From Ignavibacteria bacterium UBA2333 (lineage in GTDB: Bacteria > Bacteroidota > Ignavibacteria > Kapaibacteriales > Kapaibacteriaceae): a stretch of DNA of 45,062 nucleotides. Both the position numbers and the translations under genes were made by a program. The notes below the pieces were generated by a model, which was given only the letters and a program-made list of their open reading frames with translations, made no database searches and was not told the origin of the DNA. The stretch is taken from assembly GCA_002344895.1 (NCBI GenBank), contig DDUR01000042.1, forward strand, positions 1 through 45,062. The letters run 5' to 3'. Below, piece after piece: positions 8,801 to 16,355 of this stretch; within the stretch, counting starts at the first letter, position 1, and every line of letters starts with the position of its first letter.

Positions 8801-11800
8801 GATTCTTCCTCTCTCACAGAACCAAACATTCCAGCGTATTCAACAAACGTTTTTTATCGCTGGTAACGGTAAGACGCACATGCGTTTTATCCGCGATGCT
8901 CAGAACAATGAAACGGAACAAGGTCCATTCGAATCGACATGGCGTATTACGTACAAGCCGGTTCCGATCTACCGCATTCCAGACACACTCCTTCTCGCTG
9001 GTCGTATCTACGACATCTTCGATAAGGGAACGGATATCAAGACAGCTGACTACTCGATGCGCCGTATGTCGCCAATCGAAGACTTCGCTGTTGGTATTCC
9101 TCCGACACTCATGCTCTATACGGATCCACTCCAACCATCCTTCAACAAGTATGTGAAGCGTTGGACACGTAATCCGTTTGATGCAGAAACAGATCCGATC
9201 CTTGCTAAGGTTCAGACGGAATTTGTTGGTGACCATCCCATTGGTTACCCGCTCTTCCTCGAAACAAAGGCAGACTATTCGGGTGCTTCTGAAGTCAACA
9301 ACAATGACGCTCGCGCATTTAACGAGTCCGTCTTCTTCGTGATCAACGAACGCACGGGTGATTACATCCGCGTGAACATGCGTCAGAAGACCCTCACGGA
9401 TTCCGTTTACCGTGCTCGCGTCGAACTCGTACCTGACTCCTCTAATGGTGGTGACCCATCACTGCGTCGTGCCTACGAAGGTCTCGCAACGTATGGTTCA
9501 GGTGCTTCTCTTCTCCTTCGTCTCGCTGACGATGCTGTAGCTGAAGATTCAGCTGCTCTCGCCGGCCGTCGTTGGGAAGGTTCAACTGTACTTGGTGAAC
9601 TTGGTGGATCGAACTTCCGCCTTGGTAACCGCCCAGCTCTGCCGTCATCGAACACCGTTGGTGCAGATGGTGGTAAGGAAACGTACTATGGCGGTGAGCG
9701 CTACCGTGCCCTGCCGGTTGTCAACGGTGACGAAGTTCTCGTTGTTTCCCGTACGATTCTGTGGAAGGAAGGCCCAATTGCAGCTCTGAATGGCTCACTT
9801 CGTTTCCGCGTTAACAACAACACGCAACCACCGGTCTTCACGGGTTCTGCCGACACACTCGGTACAGCTGCGTCGATTCACCCGGCTATGCGTAATCGTG
9901 TCTTCGTAACAGAGAATCGTCTCTACACGCCAATCCAGGCATTCGAATCCATCCGCAGCGATGGAAACGGAAGCTGGTTCAATGAACCACCGTCATATCC
10001 AGCTGACAGCACGGGTGCTGCCATCGTTGAACTTGACTGGACAGAGCGCGATACGATCTTTACGATCACGGCAACAGACGTGAATCGTTTCTACGACCCA
10101 CGTGTGATGATTGACTCCTCGAACGGTGCTTACCTTTCGTACTTCTGGTCAATCTCAGATCCAGCATCGGCTCTTAAGTACTGGCTGCGTGATACACTCA
10201 TCACAGCTGCTAACGAAGACAGCCTCGCTTGGGGTGCTGTAGGGTATCGTATGTTCCGCGGCCGCCCGATCAATCCGTACATCGTTCCTGGTGGCGAAGA
10301 GATCGAAGTAGTTGCGAAAAACTTCCCACCGTCCATCGAAATTGTTGACACACTCCGCGCTTCTGGCGTTGATGAATCAACGATTGCAAAGTGGCTGTAT
10401 CTCTATCCGAGCTACTTCCACGCAGAAGAGTATGACAACAATGCACTTCCGCTCGGATCACGTGATCCGTTCAATACGAACGCTCGTTTCCTCCAGCAGG
10501 ATACGGTCAACTTCGGTTGGCTTGACACATCAGCGTATCGCTTCCGCATTCATGTTGTAGACTCAATGCCTCGCTTCGTATGGGCGCGTCAAATCAACTC
10601 GCCAAACGAACCACAGTATCTGCGCATGCTTTCGGGCCCAACAACACTCGTTCTTGACCCGACGACAACAGATACAAACAGCTTCCGTGACGGATCGTAT
10701 CTCGATACGCTTCGTATGGAACCAACGGCATCACGTGTTGGACGTCGATTTGTTCAGCCTAACCTCATCGTTGATGAAACATACAACGACCCGGCAGCTG
10801 ATCAACCGGACGATCTCGACATTCAGTTCGTAGCTAACCTTACAGACTCGCTGCGCTTTAAGCTTGACGTCAACACTGACGATGAGTATGAAGACCGCGC
10901 TGCTGTTGATAACAACCGCGCAATCGTACAACGCTACGGTGCTTGGGACTTCCGCTACGGTAAGACTGCATACGGATTCATGTCAACAACGGTACGTGAC
11001 ACACCTGGTGACACGGTTCTGGATGAAGTTCGTATCGCACGTCCAATCTGGATGTCGAATCAATACATGCGTCGTTACAACGCCGCAGGTAATGCCGACC
11101 TCTTTGCTGAAGACTTCACATCGAATGGACAGATCAACATTCGTATTGATGGAGCAGAAGCTCGCGAAATCCTGAAGCCGATCAACGATCTGAATCCAGG
11201 AAGTCCGATCAACGATGACCTCAACACGGATACTGTCTTCACAGTTGTTGTTAACGACGGACACGGTGGAATTAACACGCTTACACGTCGCCTCTTCGTA
11301 AACGTTGAGCCACGTATTGTAACGGACAATCTGCCAGAAGCGATTGAAGACATCGACTACAACAACGACACGACGCTGAACCGTAATCTTACAGACAGCG
11401 CACGCCGTATCAAGATCTACGATCCTAACTGGGGTCAGTCTGGTGAATTCGAACTCGTCTATGACGACTATCCACAAGATTCGATCGCTCGCGATCCGTA
11501 CTTTGAGGAAGCCGGCTACTACGATCTCCGTAATCTCAAGACAACACCACGTTGGTTGCAGATCGACAAGTTCAGCGGCCTTCTGTATGGAACACCAGGC
11601 GTTAAGGACACACCATTTGACGACACAACAGTGACCGTCACGGTTGTCTATCGCGATGCAGGTCGTTTGACAGCGGTTCGTACGCTTGATCTCAAAATCA
11701 ACGCTCGTAACCACAAGCCTGAGCTCTTCACATCACCGGTTATCCGTTGCTTCGATCTAGATGCAGCGTATTCGGACACAATTCGCGTGACGGATATCGA

Positions 11801-12917
11801 CCTCGGTCGCCGTCAAGCTGATAATGAAGTACTCACGTTCACGGTTATCGAACCAGCTGGAACATTCACGTTCACGCCGAACACGCTGAACTCCGAATCA
11901 CTTGACACGCAAGCGGTTGTTATCTCAACAACAGCACTCAACGGTAACGTTGTTGATGGTCGCCTCCGCATCGTCGTCGAAGTATCTGATAAGAAGGGTG
12001 CACAAGGCGATCCATCAGGCAAGGACACACTTGTTTACTGGGTTGCAGTATCCGCTCAGACACGCTTCACGGTTGATATGCGCGTCTCGAACAACTTCGG
12101 TGCTTACCAAGACCTCCAGTGGGGTGTAGGTGGTGCTGACATTGCAACGACAGGTTACTCTGCCGAAGCTTATGGCAAGCTCGACTCCAACTATTGCGAG
12201 TATGAACTGCCACCTGTGCCGGTAGACGACGTCTTCGATGCACGTTGGACTGTTCCTACACGCAACGGTATGCTTCGCAGCATCTATCCGTTCAGCAACC
12301 AGCCGGGTGAAGCAATCTATCGTGCTTCCATCCAGCCAGGTGGCGAAACAAGCGGATCATCGAACTACTATCCAATTCGCATCACATGGTGCCGCGATCA
12401 GATCCCTGCTCGTGACGCTGCGAGCCCTGGATCGTACTACATCCGTGACAACAAGACTGCAACGGGTGGTCAAGCTCAGTTCGCCTATAACATGAAGACA
12501 GGCGAAGGTTACTCGATCCCTGACGTTCGTCTTGCAACGGATGGCGCGTGTGACACGATTATCATCTCAGCTGGTGACATCGACGGTTTCGTAATCGTCT
12601 ATGACTTCACAACGCCTGTAAATGATGATCCGACATACAGTGGTCCTCTTGCAATCACAGAAACAGCTCCGAACCCATTCACATCGACGACGAAGATCAC
12701 GTACTCCGTCCCAACGACGAAGCGTGTAACTGTCGAAGTTTATGATGCAATTGGTTCGAAGGTTGCAACGCTTGTCAATGGTGTTGTTGACCAAGGGGTA
12801 CACAACATCGAGTGGAACGGAACGAAGGACGGAGTTACCCTTGGTAGCGGTGTCTACACGGTCCGTATCTCTGATGGCCTCACGTCAGCCACACAACAAG
12901 TCGTCATCGTCCGCTAA
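5850..12917 (+). CDS. Giant T9SS-exported surface protein with Pmp-like beta-helix repeats
   Basis: The start at 5850 has GGAGG 4 nt upstream and begins a good signal peptide (MQRWFRLSSLLLVLTAAF...RAQ), giving 2355 residues. Residues about 60-880 form a right-handed beta-helix region. It has around ten copies of the chlamydial polymorphic-membrane-protein signature: FxxN (FRNN, FTNN, FRDN, FSNN, FINN, FRGN, FQNN) paired with GGA(I/L/V)Y near residues 298, 434, 485, 540, 571, 617, 657, 701, 730, 828 and 860. A long middle contains Ig/cadherin-like segments, for example LLYGTPGVKDTPFDD near residue 1910. The last ~85 residues are a T9SS sorting domain (APNPFTSTTKI ... GSGVYTVRI ... VVIVR). It is likely a surface adhesin or scaffold. 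The first ~180 codons are richer in CCG, CGG and GCG than the rest. Confidence 0.88.
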   Translation: MQRWFRLSSLLLVLTAAFSVVRAQDYVDVRGSLPPGAVRVFVRDTVYRISGTYTIGGTLVIEPGTRVEFLPNGRLIDSTGGRIIADGRASATYNAGAVNPLFPPYTGYDDPDYFGAPGVVSSTIATEPTIHPSKYPLIFHVDLGSDPNLQGLTPGQAILYRAARLELGGVISAVRLNPWFRPKVGSQINVRPARITFIAGDVNNFSREWGHIIILPGARAAFFRDVDFQNFRKDTTVDNEPIYWTNSSGQSFTRDNAIAANDNLLRASNGGGGAITTFSVRTWLVGCNFRNNMARYRGGALQVLQAPVDQFVNGPLQLWPVTDTSGLPTYPNNVNPWITEPNSATPMVQNLRAIDWLHAADAEPLTDVARQSVDDGRMAMYLGRIRQLRFTNNRALLSDVDTVRIGAIRVVTDANRVATTHATINRSLKNEASGGAVYIAGRRRFVVGFGINDVQGKDTLEFNGNYAENRQNTNLAGTQRTQGARGGALYVGDNTSVILAGRFVSNRTTVPFISNDNVYSPNSVAPANPSSKALYSLGGAVYTSTGAGQLAIRGNLDNNPATHFTTNTAARGGAVYVEASTWNSAPSPVIGGSDGVIIARNYGFNIKFRDNEASADGGAIYTNRNMWSYGAGGANGPLWVYGTNYGIEFSNNRAGYSGGAISVNVPQNLTIDRRWLRYVRTNFINNRVGQVADSLLDEVRGGGALYTINADLNLVKGAEFRGNRAFNGNGGAIAVVTPDTLTRKRFMVTDLDVVSFNAGGVATGYTPRNDVFTFQTTTPRADERMLTRFYDNLAIANPDRQGNGTTQRDNANNLQHPGANLRENGTGLGGAIYILDSVRVRVDTFSFDRVRFQNNTAWSGAAIYSDNYDLKLALQRSLITGNRAVSDIGAGLDTVTGPLVNNENVLSSDLAGAVLYGEVVGPLPWTTYSFAANSIYDNAARFIIRLPDAQDTKGVLAGTTGIGFGGVDTLRGNYWGRTEANVNTILPLSQNQTFQRIQQTFFIAGNGKTHMRFIRDAQNNETEQGPFESTWRITYKPVPIYRIPDTLLLAGRIYDIFDKGTDIKTADYSMRRMSPIEDFAVGIPPTLMLYTDPLQPSFNKYVKRWTRNPFDAETDPILAKVQTEFVGDHPIGYPLFLETKADYSGASEVNNNDARAFNESVFFVINERTGDYIRVNMRQKTLTDSVYRARVELVPDSSNGGDPSLRRAYEGLATYGSGASLLLRLADDAVAEDSAALAGRRWEGSTVLGELGGSNFRLGNRPALPSSNTVGADGGKETYYGGERYRALPVVNGDEVLVVSRTILWKEGPIAALNGSLRFRVNNNTQPPVFTGSADTLGTAASIHPAMRNRVFVTENRLYTPIQAFESIRSDGNGSWFNEPPSYPADSTGAAIVELDWTERDTIFTITATDVNRFYDPRVMIDSSNGAYLSYFWSISDPASALKYWLRDTLITAANEDSLAWGAVGYRMFRGRPINPYIVPGGEEIEVVAKNFPPSIEIVDTLRASGVDESTIAKWLYLYPSYFHAEEYDNNALPLGSRDPFNTNARFLQQDTVNFGWLDTSAYRFRIHVVDSMPRFVWARQINSPNEPQYLRMLSGPTTLVLDPTTTDTNSFRDGSYLDTLRMEPTASRVGRRFVQPNLIVDETYNDPAADQPDDLDIQFVANLTDSLRFKLDVNTDDEYEDRAAVDNNRAIVQRYGAWDFRYGKTAYGFMSTTVRDTPGDTVLDEVRIARPIWMSNQYMRRYNAAGNADLFAEDFTSNGQINIRIDGAEAREILKPINDLNPGSPINDDLNTDTVFTVVVNDGHGGINTLTRRLFVNVEPRIVTDNLPEAIEDIDYNNDTTLNRNLTDSARRIKIYDPNWGQSGEFELVYDDYPQDSIARDPYFEEAGYYDLRNLKTTPRWLQIDKFSGLLYGTPGVKDTPFDDTTVTVTVVYRDAGRLTAVRTLDLKINARNHKPELFTSPVIRCFDLDAAYSDTIRVTDIDLGRRQADNEVLTFTVIEPAGTFTFTPNTLNSESLDTQAVVISTTALNGNVVDGRLRIVVEVSDKKGAQGDPSGKDTLVYWVAVSAQTRFTVDMRVSNNFGAYQDLQWGVGGADIATTGYSAEAYGKLDSNYCEYELPPVPVDDVFDARWTVPTRNGMLRSIYPFSNQPGEAIYRASIQPGGETSGSSNYYPIRITWCRDQIPARDAASPGSYYIRDNKTATGGQAQFAYNMKTGEGYSIPDVRLATDGACDTIIISAGDIDGFVIVYDFTTPVNDDPTYSGPLAITETAPNPFTSTTKITYSVPTTKRVTVEVYDAIGSKVATLVNGVVDQGVHNIEWNGTKDGVTLGSGVYTVRISDGLTSATQQVVIVR

Positions 12918-12930
12918 CGCGAAACCGTAT

Positions 12931-12954
12931 GGGGCCGGATCTCGGTCCGGCCCC
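12931..12954 (+). terminator. GC-rich hairpin after the giant surface gene
   Basis: A perfect 9-bp stem (GGGGCCGGA at 12931-12939 with TCCGGCCCC at 12946-12954) with a 6-nt loop, 13 bp after the stop codon. No T-run follows. It is therefore either a U-less terminator or attenuator, or a 3'-end stabiliser that separates this gene from the next. Confidence 0.6.
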
Positions 12955-13000
12955 TACACTCCGAACCATGAAACAAACAGTTGTAAACCTTGGAGTACGT

Positions 13001-15130
13001 ATGAAGAAACAGGTATTCATTGCCTCGGCAGTGGTGCTCTGTTCGATCGCGTTCGGTGTTGTTGACGGTTCGGCGCAACAGATTTTTAATCAGTTCCGCC
13101 AACCTGAACTCGTTGTCAACCGTCCTTATCGTGACGTTGACTTCTGCAACACCTCGCGGGCGAATAAGACCATTCTCACGCCATCGGCATTCGTCCTGCC
13201 GCCAACAAACGTCAATGACGTCGACGACGGCTATGCCTACGTGGCTTTCCCAACCGGATTCCAGTTCCGGTTCAATGGTAACCTTTATAATGGCATTTAT
13301 GTCAGCATAAATGGTTTTGCCACATTCGACAACACGAAGCTTGTGCCAGCAAAGCAGTCAATTGGACTCTTCACAAACTCAGCTTCGTATCCTGACAATG
13401 CAGTAGCTCCGTTCTGGGGAGATCACCGTTATCGCACGAACATCGACGTTCTTCAAGGCTATATGCCTTCGGAGATCTCCGTCGTTATGGATGTTGATCG
13501 TGATGAAAACTGTGATACAGTGAAGTACACGCGCATTAACCCGACAACGGGTCAAACAGAAACGTTTGTGCGTAACTGCTTCATCATCCAGTGGAAGAAT
13601 CTGAATATCAACGACCAATCGGTAAACTCGTCCGTCGGTAACTTCCAAGCTCGTCTCTATGAGGCAACAGCAGCTGAGAACTACCAAGGTGATATTGAGT
13701 TTGCATATGGTCAAGTTGGTGGAAATCCTAACACATCGAACACCGTCGTTGTAACACGCGGTGCTACGGTTGGTATCAAAGGAAACAGTGGTTTCCCTGG
13801 ATTTCTCTCAGACTTCTGGAACGGTCTTGTGTGGACACCGCAAGTGGGTTCAAACTCACGTACGGATTCTACATCAATCTGGCAGCCATCAGGCGGTCGT
13901 TCAGACGCTATCATTCGTTTCAACTCCATCCGCTATCTCACGTTCAACAACTGGGGATTTGGCGATGCTGACACGTCTGGAGCTGAAGGTCAACGTCACG
14001 CTGGTCTGCCACAGAACCGTCGCGTAACTGCAAATGACGCTCGCGTTATCATTCAGTCAATCGTTACGAAGCGCCCACTTGATTCCGTATGGAAGCGCCA
14101 AGCCTACCAAGGTGATGTGAATCACTCAGGTCGCTACTACTTCACGAAACTCAATCGTACGTTTACGGGTGACTCAATTGAGCCACTTGTAAATCCTAAT
14201 CCGCCGCACATCGTGATCTGGCGTCGTACGATCGATGTTGAGCAGAAGTATGAATATCCGTACGCTCCTCAATTTAACGTTGGTGTAACACAAACAACCG
14301 GTAAGCAGGTTCTTCGTGTACTCAACGAATCTGAAGGACTGTATGGTGTTGGCGGACGTGCTCCTGACGTAAGCAGCCTCAACCAGATCTATTATGAAGT
14401 CACAGAGTATGACGCTGGTCTTATCATGCGTTACCTCAGTGGCCGTCTGCCGGAACTTCCATGGGTGTATGATAATGACACCACGGGACCTGATTTCGGT
14501 AAGGTAGTTGTTGATGGTAAGGCTACAAACGTTTCATTTGGAAGTCCAGTAGCTGTAAATGGCGACGTTGTTCGCATTCCGGTTTACGTTAATGGCACGA
14601 TTAACGGAGCCTTTGGCGCTAAGATCGAAACATCCAACATCGAAGGTATCGTACCAGTTAACTCCGAACTCGGAGAAGTAACGGTTGATGCTTCAAATGA
14701 TGTCGCTGTTGTTATCGGCGCTGGTTCATTCGATGCAAACAGCCCTGTTGCCTACGTTACTGTAAAGGCTGCTGACGTCTATCGTTTCTCGGGTATTCGT
14801 TTTAACGAAGAGCTCAAGGATGATCAAACAGTGGCTGGTGATGTCTCAACAGAAACAGCGGCTAACGTCTCCTCGGCACCAAATCCGATGACAACATCGA
14901 CAACCGTAGATGTGAACATTCCTGCACAAGGCATGTATACAGTCCGCGTTTTCGATATGTACGGCAAACTTGTGTCGACAATCTTTAACGGTGTTGTTAC
15001 GGGTAACACTCTGACAACAACGTGGAATGGTTCGGACCTTAACGGTTCATCCGTTGCAGCCGGTGCCTATGTTATTCGCGTAGAAGGTGAATCCTTCAGC
15101 ACGAGCAGCATGGTAACAGTTATCCGCTAA
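13001..15130 (+). CDS. T9SS-exported protein with dockerin-like and cohesin-like modules
   Basis: A 709-residue exported protein. The ATG at 13001 follows GGAG and starts the signal peptide MKKQVFIASAVVLCSIAFG...SAQQ; an upstream in-frame ATG at 12968 is less likely. Residues about 70-290 resemble a nidogen-like or lectin-like beta domain (DGYAYVAFPTGFQFRFNG, GDIEFAYGQVGG). Two EF-hand-like dockerin halves follow, GDADTSGAEG...VTANDARVIIQSI (about 321-347) and GDVNHSG...VTEYDAGLIMRYLSGRLP (about 371-485). Next comes a cohesin-like beta domain (GDVVRIPVYVNG ... VAYVTVKA, about 500-610) and a T9SS tail (APNPMTTSTTV ... VTVIR). Dockerins bind calcium and pair with cohesins, and neighbouring proteins carry cohesin-like folds. 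The pairing itself is inference. Codons are strongly biased towards CGT, GGT and AAC, suggesting high expression. Confidence 0.8.
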   Translation: MKKQVFIASAVVLCSIAFGVVDGSAQQIFNQFRQPELVVNRPYRDVDFCNTSRANKTILTPSAFVLPPTNVNDVDDGYAYVAFPTGFQFRFNGNLYNGIYVSINGFATFDNTKLVPAKQSIGLFTNSASYPDNAVAPFWGDHRYRTNIDVLQGYMPSEISVVMDVDRDENCDTVKYTRINPTTGQTETFVRNCFIIQWKNLNINDQSVNSSVGNFQARLYEATAAENYQGDIEFAYGQVGGNPNTSNTVVVTRGATVGIKGNSGFPGFLSDFWNGLVWTPQVGSNSRTDSTSIWQPSGGRSDAIIRFNSIRYLTFNNWGFGDADTSGAEGQRHAGLPQNRRVTANDARVIIQSIVTKRPLDSVWKRQAYQGDVNHSGRYYFTKLNRTFTGDSIEPLVNPNPPHIVIWRRTIDVEQKYEYPYAPQFNVGVTQTTGKQVLRVLNESEGLYGVGGRAPDVSSLNQIYYEVTEYDAGLIMRYLSGRLPELPWVYDNDTTGPDFGKVVVDGKATNVSFGSPVAVNGDVVRIPVYVNGTINGAFGAKIETSNIEGIVPVNSELGEVTVDASNDVAVVIGAGSFDANSPVAYVTVKAADVYRFSGIRFNEELKDDQTVAGDVSTETAANVSSAPNPMTTSTTVDVNIPAQGMYTVRVFDMYGKLVSTIFNGVVTGNTLTTTWNGSDLNGSSVAAGAYVIRVEGESFSTSSMVTVIR

Positions 15131-15209
15131 GTCGGCGGATAATGCACGACGTAATTCGAATCGCCTTGATACTGCTGGCTACACTCGTAGCCAGCAGTAT
15201 CAGCAAGGC
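15120..15209 (+). promoter_or_regulatory. Two consecutive hairpins across a stop/start junction and signal-peptide codons
   Basis: Hairpin 1 is a perfect 8-bp palindrome (TTATCCGC at 15120-15127, GCGGATAA at 15135-15142) covering the stop of the upstream gene and the A of the next ATG. Hairpin 2 pairs 15163-15180 with 15189-15209: 14 contiguous base pairs, a 3-nt bulge, four more pairs and an 8-nt loop, all within signal-peptide codons. No T-run follows. The likely role is restriction or coupling of translation, or partial transcript termination, of the downstream cohesin-like gene. Confidence 0.65.
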
Positions 15210-16311
15210 GGACGACACGTTAAAGGTTCGCTCGATTCGGCTGGTTGATGTTTGTTCGCAAGAGCGAACCTTCGTCATAACAGCCTCTGTCGGTGAAATC
15301 TTTTCATCCGACAGTCTCTTGTCCTTTGACATCACGATTAACTACGATACGGCTGTCCTTCGGCCAACGACAGGACTTCCAAGCGGTACCATGGCAGAAC
15401 TGATGAAGTATGGCGACTTCAGTCCCTACTACAACTTTCAGGTACCAGGCGAAATGCGCGTAGGAGCGTTTACGATCTCTACGCCAGCACGGGGCAATCG
15501 ACCGTTGTTCGCTCTTGGAGGAACTTTCCGCGGAACTTGTCCGGACACAGGTAGACTTGGTGTCTTCTTTGCACCAGAGTTTAATCCCGAGTTCAAAAAA
15601 ATGGTGACAGTGTATGATGTGAACTACGTCCATACAACTGCAACACCAACAACAAGGAACAACGTTGGTCTGACCTGGGCACAACGAAACAATGTCATCT
15701 CACATCCAGATACGGTTCTGGAACATGAGTTGCTAGTACATGCTTCAGGGCTAATTGGCGACTCACTGCTTCTCACTCTTGAATCGCAACGCGAAGATCT
15801 AGAGATCGACACGGTAGCGACGCAAGCTCAAGACGGAACAAACATCCTCAACATCACACGTAACGAAACTGGCCAATACACTGTTGTTTTCACAACATCG
15901 GATTCAGTGGCCAACTTCACGGTAAGAACACGATCTACGTATCGGCTCGACTCTACAGTGAGTTCCGTGTGGGGAACATTGACAACAAGAAATACGTGCA
16001 GTTGTGTTCGTCCAGGAAAGGTAGACACATTGTTTGTGACTGCAGTTCGGACAGATACAACAACTAGCACAACCGATATCCAAGAAGGTTCTGTAAAACT
16101 TCGAAAGATCAATGAGATCATCGAACTACAGGGTGTCCTTGGGTCATCGGCAACGATTGAGGTGTTTGGCATTGAAGGGAATCTCATTCAACGCCATCAC
16201 TTCACGCCAGGATCCAATCCAGCTGTATCGTTAACGAATTTCCCAACCGGCATGTACTTCATCGTAGGCCGGAGTGGTTCGAGATTCGACACGATCGTGA
16301 CAACGCCATGA
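15142..16311 (+). CDS. Exported cohesin-like protein with degenerate C-terminal sorting domain
   Basis: A 389-residue protein with a signal peptide (MHDVIRIALILLATLVASSISKA). The N-terminal domain (about residues 30-165) has the cohesin/carbohydrate-binding look FDITINYDTAVLRP ... GEMRVGAFTIS ... FALGGTFRG. The remainder is beta-rich with a small CSC motif (TCSCVRPG). The C-terminus (SATIEVFGIEGNLIQRHHF ... TGMYFIVGR) follows the T9SS sorting fold but ends in TIVTTP rather than VxVR. The start lies 9 nt after the previous stop and is buried in a hairpin. The end overlaps the longest reading of the next gene by ATGA. Compared with both flanking genes it uses more CGA, CTA and ATA codons, which fits lower expression. 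The function is unknown beyond surface or periplasmic binding. Confidence 0.72.
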   Translation: MHDVIRIALILLATLVASSISKADDTLKVRSIRLVDVCSQERTFVITASVGEIFSSDSLLSFDITINYDTAVLRPTTGLPSGTMAELMKYGDFSPYYNFQVPGEMRVGAFTISTPARGNRPLFALGGTFRGTCPDTGRLGVFFAPEFNPEFKKMVTVYDVNYVHTTATPTTRNNVGLTWAQRNNVISHPDTVLEHELLVHASGLIGDSLLLTLESQREDLEIDTVATQAQDGTNILNITRNETGQYTVVFTTSDSVANFTVRTRSTYRLDSTVSSVWGTLTTRNTCSCVRPGKVDTLFVTAVRTDTTTSTTDIQEGSVKLRKINEIIELQGVLGSSATIEVFGIEGNLIQRHHFTPGSNPAVSLTNFPTGMYFIVGRSGSRFDTIVTTP

Positions 16312-16355
16312 AGAAAGAAAACAAACACGTGATCAACTCATCTGAGGAGTCTCTT

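Noticed and set aside
10983..11714. 243-codon antisense open frame inside the giant gene
   Set aside because: Same codon-bias shadow; no Shine-Dalgarno, promoter or protein-like composition.
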